A DNA stretch of 64,000 nt from contig OZ037769.1 in NCBI GenBank assembly GCA_964035545.1, positions 2,387,001-2,451,000 on the forward strand, in the 5' to 3' direction. A model generated the notes under the pieces. The model did not search any database. It saw only the letters and a list, made by a program, of their open reading frames with translations, and was not told the DNA's origin. This document shows, in pieces, positions 12,458 through 25,134 of the stretch. The position numbers and the translations under genes are program-made. Within the stretch, counting starts at the first letter, position 1. Each line of letters starts with the position of its first letter. The stretch comes from Bugula neritina. Lineage: Eukaryota > Bryozoa > Gymnolaemata > Cheilostomatida > Bugulidae.

Positions 12458-14126
12458 CTACTTCTTCTTTTTCTTCCCTTTTTTCCCACCTTTCTTTTTT
12501 TTAACCTTAGGTCCAGTGTAGCCAAACCCTCTCATAGTCAGTGCATCCGGAGAATTGTGGGCTATATAATACAGATTTTCCATCGCGGCTGGACTCAGTA
12601 TGTCTATCTGTAACACACAAGTCGAACTTGAAGCTGCAGGTTAACAATTATCTACCTACAAGGTCATGACACAACTGCTATATCATATTGACCTCGTGTG
12701 TTTTAAAGCATTTCAGCTATGATATGAACCAGAATCTAAATTTATAAAATAAATCCATATTTATTAAACATTTCTTTGTAAAAAAAACATCAATCCTTTT
12801 TTAATTCATGATATTATCAAAAAGCTCCTAAATCTGTCCCAGCAGTCTATTTATAGTGGTATCTTTACCTACAGTCATGATAGTGGGAGCAACGTCATAC
12901 ACAAAACTTATGATTATATATTCTCTTTCCTAGTTATTGAGTAGGTACCCAATGACCAAAACTAGGCAATGTGATGTACAAACACAACCCTATATATAGA
13001 AATAAAATAAGTTACATAGTCTGAAATATCACATGACTAGTTTATATGAACCATAGCAGGTGTCAACAGGTGACATAGAAGGTGATTGCCAGTGACAGAG
13101 TAGGTGACAACAGGTGACATAACAGTTGAAATAGCAGATGACAGATGTTGACTAGGCACATGACATCAGGTGATATAGCAGGTGACAACAGGTGACATAG
13201 AAGGTAAAAGCTGGTGACAGGTGACAGCTGGTGACAGCTGGTGACAGCTGGTAACAGCTGGTGACAGGTAATAGCTGGTGGCACAGCTACTACATTTAGT
13301 TTACTGTCAGCAGCTGTATAACTGGCAGCAGGTTATAGAGCTACTGCATTTGGTTTACTGTCAGCAGCTTATCTTGAATCACCTCATATGTGATATTTGC
13401 TTTACCTTTCAATCATTAGGTTTAATATTAGCACAGCACTAAACACTACTTGATACTCTATAGAACACAGGAGATTAGAAAAGTCTACAGATTACAACAA
13501 CCAGCAGGTAAAGACATTAATAAGCTAAAGGTTTTACAAACTTTAAGGCATTTACTATCAATAGGATTTTACTAAATGACTAGTAACTACCTAAGCTGAC
13601 ACCTAACTCTACGAACAGAGTGACTCTGGTAACATCGATAGAAAGTTGTATTTCAGTACACAATGTATTTGATGTTTTTATTGTGAACTAATCTAGAAGA
13701 TAAATTTAAATAAATATTACCCCCATTTGTCTATTATCTAACAATAGGATGTTAAGACATTAGTTAGTGAGCTTATATAGCTTGTCTGTTCCAAGCATAA
13801 ATAACATCAGTTAAAATTAGTTAAAATGGCTGAGGTAGGTGCAGCAATGGAGAAATTGAGAAAAGCCTGTGTTCTAGATTAAAAATGTAGCAAAAGAAGT
13901 TGTGTTCTCGAAAAAAATTCAACCGAAATTTAATAATAAAATTAAAGAATCTAGGCTATCTCAATTTCTCCACTACTGCTCCTAAGTGAAAAGGTCCATC
14001 ACTCACAGTTGATAGTGTTTGAGGAGCTACTTTGTTTTTCTTAGCGCTGCTTTTTCTCCCTCCAGAAGATTTTTTACCTTTCTTTGCAGATTTTACGCTG
14101 GCATTCCGCGACTTTGGCAGGTTTGG
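12458..14126 (-). CDS. SMKR1: small lysine-rich protein 1-like
   Basis: Two exons on the minus strand: 14007-14126 (40 codons) and 12458-12607 (49 codons plus TAG), joined in phase 0 at gtgagt and ttacag. The second exon reads [18 protein letters not shown] and then a GF(G)Y...GP segment before a Lys/Gly tail ([14 protein letters not shown]). This matches vertebrate SMKR1, which has the same [16 protein letters not shown] core and basic ends. The first exon is rich in Lys/Ser ([19 protein letters not shown]), as expected. No in-frame ATG is present in it, so a short upstream exon must supply the start. One candidate is an ATG directly followed by gtaata at 14962-14964, but this is unproven. 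The molecular function of SMKR1 is not established. Confidence 0.85.
13056..13285. repeat. minisatellite of ggtgacag-type units
   Basis: Imperfect tandem units of about 10-12 bp (caggtgacat, ctggtgacag). The most regular part is 13200-13270. An open frame on the minus strand through it is repeat translation, not a gene. Confidence 0.8.
13838..13982. mobile_element. mariner-like MITE, copy 1
   Basis: A 145-bp element with about 30-bp terminal inverted repeats: left ggtgcagcaatggagaaatt, right (reverse complement) ggagcagtagtggagaaatt. It is flanked by TA on both sides (13836-13837 and 13983-13984). It shares ends and interior with the element at 53478-53632 in opposite orientation, and with a decayed copy at about 42964-43112. 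Confidence 0.88.
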
Positions 14127-14990
14127 CTAAAATATAAACACATGTATGCAAAGTCTATTCCTACCAAATATTTTAGTTACACGCCACAATAGTTACGTTA
14201 CTATTCTACATCGATAAAGACAAAGTCCACAGAAATAAAAGAAAGTAAATATCGAAACTGTATTCCTCTTTTCAGTTGACTTCAATTTCACTCCTGGACA
14301 GGTTTACTTTAACATATTGCACGATTTAGTATAGAATAAGTGTGTTTGACTAATACAACTAACTTTATTACTTTTTTATTGTAACTCAATTATCAAAAGA
14401 ATATTGTTTCCACATCTCGGTATGAATGCCATATGACATAATAGGCCTCACTAAACCAACACAAAATGTTATCAAAACATGAACTGAATTTAGAAAAAAC
14501 GTTTAATAAAACAATAACTATACTAAGTTTGTATAGCAAGCATAAACCTGTTGAGCACCATAGCACAGTTGTTACTATTATCATTTCAAAGTTCACTTAA
14601 GCATAATATTCAAGGTCCCTCTTGGCAGTGCTAGCAGCAACTAAATCTACATGTATCACTGTCACATTTACTATTACTAGATGACCAAATCTATCAGGAG
14701 CCACATTCAAAAGATCAAACACTTAAAAATTTTACAAGTCCTTCAATGGCATTAATTAAAACTGAACTAGATTTTTTAAATATTATGAAAAGAAATTAAA
14801 AGCTTTCTGTTTACAGTTAAATCTTTGAGTATTGATTTATTTGCACATTATATTATGCATTTAGTCTCCATGAACAAAAAAATTACTTAATGAAAGGAAT
14901 AAAGCATTAAATTTATATTGAGTTAAGTTGAAGAACTCTAGATATAAAATATAACTATTACCATAATATATAGTATATAGAGATGTGTTC

Positions 14991-15096
14991 TCAAACTGCT
15001 TCAAGTGACATATCAATAAAACTAGGTAAAGTATACGGAAGCCCAGATGGAAGACTAAATGGTTGGATATGATGCCTTGCAGGACCAGGCGCAGAT
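14991..15096 (-). CDS. orphan terminal exon, product unknown
   Basis: A good 3' splice site (ttatttcag on the minus strand) is followed by 34 in-frame codons and TGA. The peptide contains HHIQPFSLPSGLPYTLPSF and ends DMSLEAV. I recognise no family. The upstream exons would lie on the minus strand between 15100 and about 16750. One candidate start is the ATG at 16719 (MEVREIFENGG), in a head-to-head arrangement with NUTF2, but I cannot connect the two. Confidence 0.3.
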
Positions 15097-15762
15097 CTGA
15101 AATAACAATTAGGCAATCAGCTGAATAAAAATAAAGAGAATAAGTAACAGGAAATAGAATTAGTAACAGTTATCTGAACTCATTTTATAACAAATGCACA
15201 GAGTAATATATAGCATCAGGCTACACAGATTGATTTTATTAAGACTAGCTATAGGGAAACCTTGGAATGATTTCATTGCTTGTTAAAGTATGGCCTTGTG
15301 TAAACATAAAATAGAAAATAAATTTACCATGTTTATACAAACCAATTTTTGACACCGTCTGAACAATTTGGAAACTATTTACAGGGCCTGTAAGTTAAAA
15401 TTAAATTGCTTAGTAACTACTATTAAATTAACTAGACTTCTAAAAATCCTAACTATACAGTGGATGATGAAAAAAGGTTTGTAGCTAAAAGATGTGCAAC
15501 TGTAAAGCACTGCAGAGCTCGGCACTGAACAATATACTGTTCAAGTATCAAATTACAAAGTTTACACTTTCTACTGCTGCCATTGTTTGGAATCTTGCAC
15601 TTTACATCTGTTTGCATGCAATGGTGCAAAAATTATAACTACAACAACCTAATAGCACCCTTAAGTTGAAGATCAAGCTTGAATTTTACTACATTATACT
15701 AACAGGGAAACTTTGTACTGCCTTCTAAGTTTCAGGCATTTATCAATATATCATTATAATTA

Positions 15763-15915
15763 TATGATCTAGCACACTCTACAAAATACCTGGGTGTCAC
15801 ACTGCAATCAGACTGTAGATTCAATAAACATATATCATACAAATTACTAGATGCTAGAAGATAGTTGGGTATGGTTAAACTCAAAAGAGCTATCCACTTT
15901 GCAAAAATAAAATAA
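15763..15915 (+). pseudogene. non-LTR retrotransposon reverse-transcriptase fragment
   Basis: Translated, this reads KYLGVTLQSDCRFNKHISYK, then LLDARR, a stop, LGMVKLKRAIHFAKIK and a second stop. The KYLGVTL...H...LGM.KR pattern is the conserved region just after the palm domain of LINE (jockey/RTE/CR1-type) reverse transcriptases. Only about 50 codons remain and they are interrupted by TAG, so this is a dead remnant. Confidence 0.65.
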
Positions 15916-16841
15916 TAAAATGGTGGTCGCAATAACAATGGTAATCACAATAATCAAACTTAATGCTGAAAGTGAAAGCTAAAGTAAAAGTGAATCAACT
16001 GTTAGTGACTTAGTGTTACTGTTAGTGTTATAAACTTGTATAAGTTAAAACTTAATAACTATCAGCAAAACTATCATTATGTCAATAACTATAAAATTAA
16101 GTATAAGTAGTATTACTATTACTAATAGTAAATAACTATTGGTATTAGTTTTACTATTACTTTATGTTCAAATATTATAATTATTACTACTAGAACGTCT
16201 GCGCTCAGCTGATCACTGTTGTCAACGCGATTTACAGAGCATTGGCTAACAGCCTGTGTTCCGCAAATACAGTTTAATCTGGTTGTGTACAGATCGGGTT
16301 GTAGCCCAAGTAACCGGAAAAAGCAAAAATTTAACTTCAATGCGTATTGCACTTTTACCAAAGTCACTGCTATCATACGGTTATTTTCTATATAGTGGAT
16401 AAACGTGTCTTGATGAAAGCTAATAACAGTATACTATTTATATTATATTGGTTCAATTTGCGCCAGTTTCAGGGAAAAAGATAACTCCACTGAAACACTA
16501 GCGGAATATTGTAACGAAATAATTATGGGGCTATTGTCTTGGATATAGAGAGTTATCTTTTCTTCACTAAACTTAGTTCGGGTAATAAAGTCAGATTGTG
16601 ATACAGTTTGGGAGTTTCAACAAAGAAGCAATTTAACTTTTCTCGTAATATCAATATCTTTTTAAATCACTGCTACAATATCAGCGCCGCCATTTTCAAA
16701 TATTTCTCGCACTTCCATCTTAAATTCAGGTTTCCTGTCTTTCTCCTTGATCCCAGTTGAACTCACGCCTCAACTGCATACATTTTTTTAAGAGCTGCAT
16801 ATTCATATTGTTTACACATACACATTTACTAAGCATCTACG
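15916..16841. other. intergenic region upstream of NUTF2
   Basis: No exon is recognised. The last 200 bp before NUTF2 are less AT-rich and include a minus-strand ATG at 16719, so a bidirectional promoter is possible. Confidence 0.4.
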
Positions 16842-18170
16842 ATGGCTGATATCAACGCCGTAGCAAATAGTCCTGAGATTCGCCAACATTTTGAGAAATA
16901 TTACCAAACGTTCGATTCTGACAGACCTCAGTTAGCCAGCTTTTACCATGTCAGTATGACTATCAGTATCACTATGAGACAATGAGTATGAGTATAACTA
17001 TAAGTACAACTTAAACTTTAACTTCTTAGTTTGTTATAATTATATTAATTATAACTATAAATTGTTGATAAGAACAACATCTGTTAGTGTTATAAAAAGT
17101 ATCGGTTTGTGAATAAACATGATCAATTTTAAATCAATAAATGTGTCTGTTCAATCTATGATTATCAATATCAATATGGTTATATCGAATTCAAATTCTA
17201 CTTTTACTTTTAGTTTCACTTTTTTTTCCTAAATTTGAAGTTAATCTTATAGTTTAAGTTTACACTAATTAATATGTTTGTTATTTTTTGAAATTGATAT
17301 TCAAACTCAATACTTGATATTAATGTTTTTCTAATTTTAGGCTACCTCATCATGCTTAACTTTCGAAGGCAATGTTTCAATTGGAGGCGCAGCTATCATG
17401 GAAAAGCTGATAGTAAGTTCAAAGTTTCAATTTCCAGTTTTAATAAATTCATTGCTTTGTCTCAACGTTTTGGCCAATGTCTTTGACATCTCTAAGCAAG
17501 TCAAGTTATCTTTTCTTAAAGGTTTTGGTGATTTATCTCATTATTGAACAAATGTTGTTTCTATAATGTTCCAAATTCTGTTCTCTTTATGGCATTCATG
17601 TATATAAACTTTATAATTTAACAGGGTTTGCCGTTTCAAAAGGTCAGTCATGCGATCACCACTTTAGATGCACTTCCTGTGGCTGGATCCGACTGTCTAG
17701 TCATCCTCGTCAGCGGTCAGCTAAAAGTTAGTTTACATGCAATTATTTTCTTTGTGTACGCACATACATTATTTGATTTATTGTGACACGCATGCTTATG
17801 ACCTGTATACTTGGCATTATATTGTGACAATGCAATTGCCTTGTTGGTTTTTCTATCACAGATATACTTTGTGATAAAGTTTGAACACCACACAATATGT
17901 TTTAATTAGCTACGCCACTTATCTTCTAATTTTATAGTTTACAATGGATGTAGCATTTTGACTCTTCCTTCAATCATCAAAACTATTTATCATGTTTCAC
18001 AATTTCTTGTACGGATGTTAATACTATTAGGCATATACAATTATTTCTTTTCTTTGCAGGCGGATGATGATCCTAAGATTGCTTTCTCGGACTCCTTTGT
18101 TTTGCGGCAAATCGATGGCAACATGCTTATAGCTAGTCAGATATTCAGGCTTGGAGTTCACAACTTCTGA
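16842..18170 (+). CDS. NUTF2: nuclear transport factor 2 (RanGDP importer)
   Basis: NTF2 dimers carry RanGDP back into the nucleus through the pore. Four exons, all phase 0: 16842-16949, 17341-17412, 17625-17726 and 18060-18170 (TGA), encode 130 residues; the usual length is about 125-130. Family signatures are HFEKYYQTFDSDRPQLASFY at residues 16-35, SCLTFEG, LPFQKVSHAITTLDA and the C-terminal GQLK-ADDDP...FRLGVHNF. The acidic ADDDP at residues 95-99 corresponds to the Ran-contacting Asp92/Asp94 region of the human protein. The residue equivalent to human Trp41 (nucleoporin contact) is Phe here. The exon 1 donor is gtcagt, weaker than the others. A poly(A) signal follows at 18459. Confidence 0.96.
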
Positions 18171-18458
18171 GGTTCTCAATCATATCATTGACTGACTATT
18201 GAACACTATCTGCTTGCAAGAAGTTACAAGGCTAAGCGTTGCGTCCATGCGAGGCCAATGTGTTATGCTCACTGCTATCCATACTCACCTTTGCATATAA
18301 GTAGGTTGACAACTGTACATTTTGAGTCTGCCCTGTGACTGCTATGGCGTTTTTGTGTAATGCTCCAGTGTGTATTTTAGCTGAGCACTTATTCTCGTAA
18401 GTTAGCTTCCTCAAATATATTGCTTAGCCCTGGCTGTTTTACATCGCAATTTTATACG

Positions 18459-18464
18459 AATAAA
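18459..18464 (+). promoter_or_regulatory. poly(A) signal AATAAA for NUTF2
   Basis: AATAAA lies 289 nt after the stop codon and is the first canonical signal on this strand downstream. Confidence 0.65.
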
Positions 18465-19539
18465 AAATTTGTGCTGTTCTGTATATGGCGATTGCAATTT
18501 ACTAAAAATTATTAACTGCAAATATCAGCTGTATTTGTTTACTGACGTTATTTTATACAAGGTTAGAGATTTTTCGCTTGGAGTAGTTCTCCTGGATATA
18601 AAAAACTGAGTATCTCAAAATGACTTGGATAGTCAGGTCCGTGTTGAGTTTTAGCACCCAATGTTGCCCTAATTTCTAGAATAACTTGTTAAATCACCGT
18701 GATCAATCTTTCAGTCAGCTTAGCTTTCCCTGCAAGGCGAATCCATCTCCTGGTTTTTAACACTCCATTCTAGTAAAACAGGACAAATATTAATGTGACG
18801 ATACTGTGTAGCATTGCAGCAAACCTTCACCACACAGATAATCTATTTACAGTGATTATGGCATGTAGAAATGTGTGAAAATAAAAGTGTAAATTTGCTG
18901 AGCTACATAATTATCCAGTTCGAATGTCAAAATTTTGAGGCAAATATACAGCACTGTATTCATAATTTAGTATTATAGTCAGCGTTGTCATAATATAAAT
19001 AAAATAACTAAAATATTGTTGCTTGAATGCTCAATAAAAAAGAACCAGTAAAACTGTATGAATAAATCTAGTTCAGTTTAAACTGAAGTGTGGAGGTACT
19101 AGCAATTTGAACATTATTGACTAGAAAGTAATATAAATTATCACATAGGAAGTCTCAGAATATCTCTGTTCTTACCACTGAGCAATGAAAGGTAGTATAC
19201 GGTCAATCAAATTCATGTTCCCATTTTGGGAACACATTACTTTATATATGAAAATATTACAAAAAGTTTGCGAAACTTTGTAAAAATAGCAGTTAGAAAA
19301 TTAAAATGTACTCTCCATGCAATAAAAACACATAACATAATAACTAGTCTCATTGGGTCATCCTCTTGCAAAATGTCTAACACGCAGTAACATTTGCTAG
19401 AGTTGTACAATAGTTCACAGCTAATATATATTAGAAAGTTATTGTAAATTACGTGCTTGGTCAAACGTTTAGCAACAATCCAATTGGTAGGTTTTATCTT
19501 TTGAAGGCATGCTACGGCGTTAAGAGATTTGGCTACAGG
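18465..19539. other. convergent intergenic region
   Basis: Between the 3' ends of NUTF2 (plus) and the syntaxin (minus). No exon or organised repeat is seen. Confidence 0.55.
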
Positions 19540-22500
19540 TCAAGGATTGTTACTGGAGTTGCTTTCCTTTTTGTTATTGATATTGGAGACAACTACTGGG
19601 ACTATTATTATGATTAATATAATCACAATGACTGCAACCACAATGCTGATGATGCAGATCTTCTTCTGTAAGAGAGAAAACAATCAACTACAAAATTCTT
19701 GATAATGCTAAAAACAATAAAGTTATATATTATTCTAATTTATAACTCACGCAGCAGAAGAGTAAACAGACTTTTCTGAACAATTAATGACAAAGTGTAG
19801 TTTTCAGAGTTGTCTTTCCACAGGATATTATAAGTGCATATAAGACAACTCTAGCGAACAAACCCAGCATAACTACATTGCTCCAATATAATAATAAATT
19901 ATTCTGAAAGTTATAACTTCATTTTATCACGAGGCAGCAGACAATTTAATAAGTTATAGCTCGAGATTTTTCATTTGCCAAGTAGAAAGATCGGACTAAT
20001 TGATAACTCACCCGCCTAGCTTTACTTTGGTAGACGACAGCAGCCCTGGCATTGTCTTTCGCAACCACAACATGATCTACTGACTTATTGACATTAAACT
20101 CTATTCTATCTATCATCTCTCCCTGCAAATTTACAGCATTAGTGCATTAGTAATCTGCTACAGTAAGAGCACCCTGAATAGTGAGAATTGATAACTCTCA
20201 TAAGAATTAATTTAAATGTAAACTAAATTTGAAAATTTGAATACTAGTTTGTTTAGAGATATGGTTCGTGTTACTATTCAAATACGAAAATTATCTAAAA
20301 AAATAAATTTATAGTTGCATATTTTTGCAAACTATAGAAAAAAGAATAATCTAAAATTAATAACATTTAAAACTCAACAAGGGTTTGGTTAAGTACTAAG
20401 AAAAATTTAGCCTCCAAATATTTGAGAGTGCAAAGTCATGATTGTTATTGCGATATCACCATTATGCGTAATGAACAGATGTATAAAGTGGCCCCCTGCC
20501 TGAATAATATAATGCTCAACAGATAATCATCCTCATTACAACACCCAGCATATAATTTCAAACTATTTCACATATATTTTCCAGTCACTGCAGCCTAAGG
20601 GTTAGAACTGGTAAGTAAAAGCAGCCCTATTAGGTCTTTCAATTTAGACAGTTGATTACTACAGCAATGAACTGTCTAAGTAAATACTAGTTACAGCTCC
20701 TTGCGCATGAATCTCCTACTTTATATACAAAACAGGACTATAAGGAAAGACAACTATCTACGCTGTGTGCAATTAGAATAACAGTTTAAAACAAAGTATT
20801 ACAAGTATTACAATATTGTCTTGCTTAAACTTAAAAATTACAAAGTCATGGTGATTAATGAGTTATGGAGATTAAACACTCAAGGCAAACAATAATGAAT
20901 ACAAAAAAACTACAGTTGTTATACAGTATAATATTATATAATAGAATAAATAGAAACTACAGTTATTGAACTATATATTATATAATAGAGTACATAGAAG
21001 CTACAGCTATTATAAAGTATATTACATAATAGGAAAATACCCACCTGATTCTCCACCAAAACTGCCATCTGCACAAACACTTCATGCAGTTCCCTAATAC
21101 TGTTCTCTAGCTTCATTATATCTTCATGTCTGGCCTCTATGTCTGCCAGTGACTCTTTAGCTGCTTGCGTCTCCATCACAATCTGAATATAGTGACAGTA
21201 GTAGTACTACTATTACTAGTAGTAGTAGCAGTAGTGGTGGTAACAGCAGTAGCAGTAAGTAATAGTAGTAGTAAGTAATAGTAGTAGTAGCAGTAGTAGC
21301 AGCAGTAGTAGTGGTGGTAACAGCAGTAGCAGTAAGTAATAGTAGCAGTAAGTAATAGTAGTAGTAAGTAATAGTAGTAGTAGCAGTAGTAGCAGCAGTA
21401 GTAGTAGTAGTAGTAGTAGTAGTACTAGTAGTATCAGTACATGTAACTATAGTAAGTAAGATATCATGACGCACCCCCTGTGTGAATATCTGTGGATCTC
21501 CAGACTCAATCATATCTTCCAGCTCATCGTCTGTCGTGTCTCTCCCGGTGATTGCTAACTGCCTCCGGATCCGCTCCTTGCATTTCTGTCTGTACGTCAC
21601 CTGATACTCATTGTACTCATTCATGGCGTCTATAAACTTCTTTGTCAGCGTGTTACACTGCAACAAGTATTACTTTATAATACGCTATTACACACTACCA
21701 CACTGCAACATGTACTACAACACAACACAATACTACACTGCAACATGTACTACAACACAACACAATACTACACTGCAACATGTACTACAACACAACACAG
21801 TGTGTAACAGGTCTACTGTTGTATATTCTACTAAAGCCTGGAGAACTATGAATACTAGAGATAGTAATAGAAGCACAGTAAGAGAGGTGTAGAGCGGAGA
21901 GGGATTTACTAACATAGACACAGTCCCTACTTATTCCAACAGACAACTGTACATAGATTTACTAACGTTGAGCTTAGCAAAAAGTAGCTCTATTATAAAC
22001 TAACAATACTCTATGAGTACGAGTGTATACAATAGACGGTTACTATGACAACGAGCTGTGACACTTCATCATCATGATACACACATAATATCCTCTCAAC
22101 TTTTGACATTGACTGAACGTACCTGCGTTTGCTTGATTCTGAAGCCTGCAGAGTCTGGGCCGAAGGAGTGTTCATCTCTCTCCAGCTCCTGCTTCATAGC
22201 TACAGTCAACAATGGGACAGTTACATAACCCAACAAGTATCCTATTGTATTACAGCAAACAGAATTACATAAAATAATGCGGCCGTGGTGTTTTGGTTTC
22301 AAAACTGACTCAACACTTTATACCTACATGTTCACCTTAATCAGGAAATTCAATTTAGAAAGGTACTAATTGATTAAAGTTGCTCTTATTTCCGTGTATA
22401 TCCCATAACGTTATCAACAACCTTCTCTCGAATACATTGTTGGATTAGGCAATCTATACTAATATAACTTATAATTAGCAATCTACATTTTCTAGAGTAA

Positions 22501-25134
22501 GACAAATTTCAAAAGCCTAACTCACTAATCGCATTTATGAATTTTGGTTAGAGCTAAAAATTCTTGAAAACGTGACTTCTTTTGGAGAACAAAGGCTTTT
22601 TCAAAATCTCTTCACAGTTTATGTGTAGGTGATAGTATATTGAGATAAGCACAACTAACTACCACACCCTCACACACCCAGTTATACTCTACAGTATGAT
22701 TCACAGGTGCAGCTAATCCATTGTGAGCTCATGATAGAATACTCTCTTATCTTTAGATTATCTTTGAAATGGCAATCAACACACTTCAGTATCACTTCAC
22801 CCTCTGACACTAGCTTGATACTAGTAGGTGAGTTCTCGTAAACTAACTTAGTTCGTACACAACATAAACAGCGTGAGGTATTTCCAAGAACACATCAAAT
22901 AATATAAGCACAGGGTTCAAGCTATGCTATAATTTACCTGTAAGGCATCATACAATAGGAATCCAGAGGTATTGTGTAGTAGAGCTCTTACAATGAGGAA
23001 ACATCGCGAGCACAGTATTAACAAGTACCAGTATGCTATGAATACAGGACAATCTATTGAGTGGGACGTGGAAGTAAATACTCACATTGCAGGCCTGACC
23101 TGACTACATTGGAAGCTTTCTTCAGTCCATTCATCAGGTCGTTTAGCTCCGCTTTCAATTCTGAAACAGAACAAGTACATGAGTATTGTCTATTACTCTA
23201 ACCACTGTTCCTTTACCACTTCTCACAATCTATGAGGTTGGGGTAAAAAACAACCTGACTATATGTGGTACTTTTGCAAAGGCGTAAAAGAAATAGAATT
23301 TGAGAAAACGGTAAAAAAAATTAGAAATATTTGGTTAAAATAGATTCACGAATCTGCATTGAGAAAATAGAATTTCAAGAAAAAAGTAACTTTTAGATAT
23401 CTGGTGTTATGTATTGGAAGTTAGCAATAGATTTAATATAGAGATCAGTGCACTACCATTATCAGTGTTGGGGTCAGCAAGTATCTCTCCGTGTTTGGCC
23501 TTCACTTTCTTTACATTCTCTTCTATGGTAGATATTTGTTCACTTACTTCTTCAACCTAGTGTGATATAATATACTGTGATATATCGTGATATACCATAT
23601 CGTGATATTATATACTGCGATGTACCATATCGTGATATTATATACTGCGATGTACCATACTATGATATACTATATCATGATATACTATATTGTGATATTA
23701 ATATATTTACCATCTCTTTAAACAAGTGGTTGCAAGACCAAAATAAATCAAACAGGTTTTCTTACAATTGAAAATCATCACATATTACTGGCTTTCGGAA
23801 ATCTTGAGCTCATAAAACAAAACGATGACTGAAGTTAACACATGTTACCACAGTTAACATGTGTGACCACAGTTAACATATGTTACCACAGTTAACATGT
23901 GTGACCACAGTTAACATATGTGACCACAGTTAACATGTGTGGGTTACTACATTGTTCTAGCAAATTCTCAACAACTGAAGTTCTAACTTCACTACCATAT
24001 TTGAACCCTTTGACTAAGAGGCAGCATCAAGTCAATGAATTTAGTTGACCCTCTCCTTGGATAGTAAACTGACAGCAGCTGGGGCAGCAGTTACCTGTAA
24101 CCATAGCAACGCCTGCTGCCAATTAGCTAGAGTCTACCTTCATAGCCTACCTTGTGAAAAAACTTATCAATGCTGTGACCTTCATCGTCCTCTACTTTGA
24201 TATTTGTCTGTGGCAATACTTCCGGTACGCAATCGTCTTCCCCTGGCAGCTGAAGATTATATCAAAGGTTAAGATGAGTTCAATTAAAATATTTTATAAG
24301 ATGTGGACTAAGAATATAGTTTAAGTTTACCTAAAAGTTAAGATGATTTGTAAAGAAATATAGCAGCTTTCTTAAAACAATTAAAATATAAAATGCATAG
24401 ATAATTCTTTAGTTCTTCGACGACTATATCTGTAATGGATAGACACGACAGGAAGTGATGAGATACGGAAATATGTATTTCCTGTATCTACTTGCTTATA
24501 TGTATAGAACTATAGAAATAGTAAAATAAAATGCACATAGTGATAATCCAGTTTGAATATGAAATCTCTTTTTAAAGTGGCCAACAGGACAAGATTAGGT
24601 TCGGAGAGAGAAAAGTATTGAAAGAATTTGTAAATAAGAGTAGTTGAAAAGTGACAGCAATTTACAGTGAGCAATAACCGAAAACACATATTAAATCAAA
24701 TTTCACATCAATAGGAACAAAAAAGTGATTTGCCATCAAAAAATGAGAGCTCCGCCAATAAATAAAACCTTATATCTTTGTCAGCTTAAGTTCTTATCTC
24801 TTTATATAGGAGACATCATCTATGTGAATTAAATTACCAGACTAGACCTGTGCTATGTTGAACTTTATATTACATAAATCTCAATATGTATGATTTAGCA
24901 GAAGACATTTCACAGTCCACTCTGCATAAGATAGTCAACCTCATATTTCAACAATTTCTGGATATCTAACCAACTGTTCGCAATGATCAATGGTTTGTAG
25001 TATATAAACAAATATGAACAATTCACATAGAAGATTATATTTACAGCATACTAAACAATCCTTTTATAATTTTAATATAAATGCATTATGGAAGTTCCTA
25101 CCGGTTTCAAAGCTGCAAGTCTATCTTTCGTCAT
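19540..25134 (-). CDS. STX1A: syntaxin-1 class Qa-SNARE
   Basis: Plasma-membrane t-SNARE that pairs with SNAP-25 and synaptobrevin in vesicle fusion. Nine exons, all in phase: 25102-25134, 24151-24249, 23457-23556, 23086-23160, 22123-22199, 21475-21657, 21045-21182, 20012-20122 and 19540-19665, giving 313 residues (human STX1A has 288). The N-peptide [10 protein letters not shown] is the Munc18-binding type of syntaxin-1. The Habc helices include [20 protein letters not shown]. The SNARE motif (about residues 203-265) has its zero-layer Gln at 235, the last codon of exon 7, followed by [20 protein letters not shown] precedes a Val/Ile-rich membrane anchor. Unlike vertebrate STX1A, about 16 polar residues follow the anchor, with an NSS sequon. 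The gene symbol follows the closest class; STX1, 2 and 3 cannot be told apart from sequence alone. Confidence 0.95.
21195..21450. repeat. (TAG)n-type microsatellite in syntaxin intron 6
   Basis: Imperfect agt/agc/ggt triplets over about 250 bp between exons 7 and 6. Long poly-Thr/poly-Leu frames through it are artefacts. Confidence 0.9.
21680..21800. repeat. 35-bp tandem repeat next to the syntaxin exon 6 acceptor
   Basis: On the minus strand the units end tacatgttgcag and begin tgtagtattg. The real exon 6 acceptor reads tacttgttgcag followed by TGTAAC. The repeat therefore copies the acceptor and first exon bases about two to three times upstream of the true site. Confidence 0.8.
22200..23085 (-). 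other. syntaxin intron 4
   Basis: No exon or clear repeat is seen in this 0.9 kb intron. Confidence 0.6.
23557..23705. repeat. imperfect tandem repeat beside syntaxin exon 3
   Basis: Units of about 30 bp built from atatcgtgatattatatactgcgatgtacc variants start directly at the acceptor side of exon 3 (23556). It decays after about four units. Confidence 0.75.
23835..23942. repeat. 19-bp minisatellite in syntaxin intron 2
   Basis: About five to six copies of cacagttaacatgtgtgac, alternating gtgtgac and atgttac endings. Each unit contains the palindrome gttaac. Confidence 0.88.

Larger units (their letters stand above)
12608..14006 (-). other. intron of the SMKR1-like gene
   Basis: Non-coding. 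It contains a short-unit minisatellite at 13056-13285 and MITE copy 1 at 13838-13982, both listed separately. Confidence 0.7.

Noticed and set aside
21157-21666. 169-residue frame with Thr/Tyr/Leu runs
   Set aside because: Only its start (syntaxin exon 6) is coding; the rest reads through the donor into a microsatellite.
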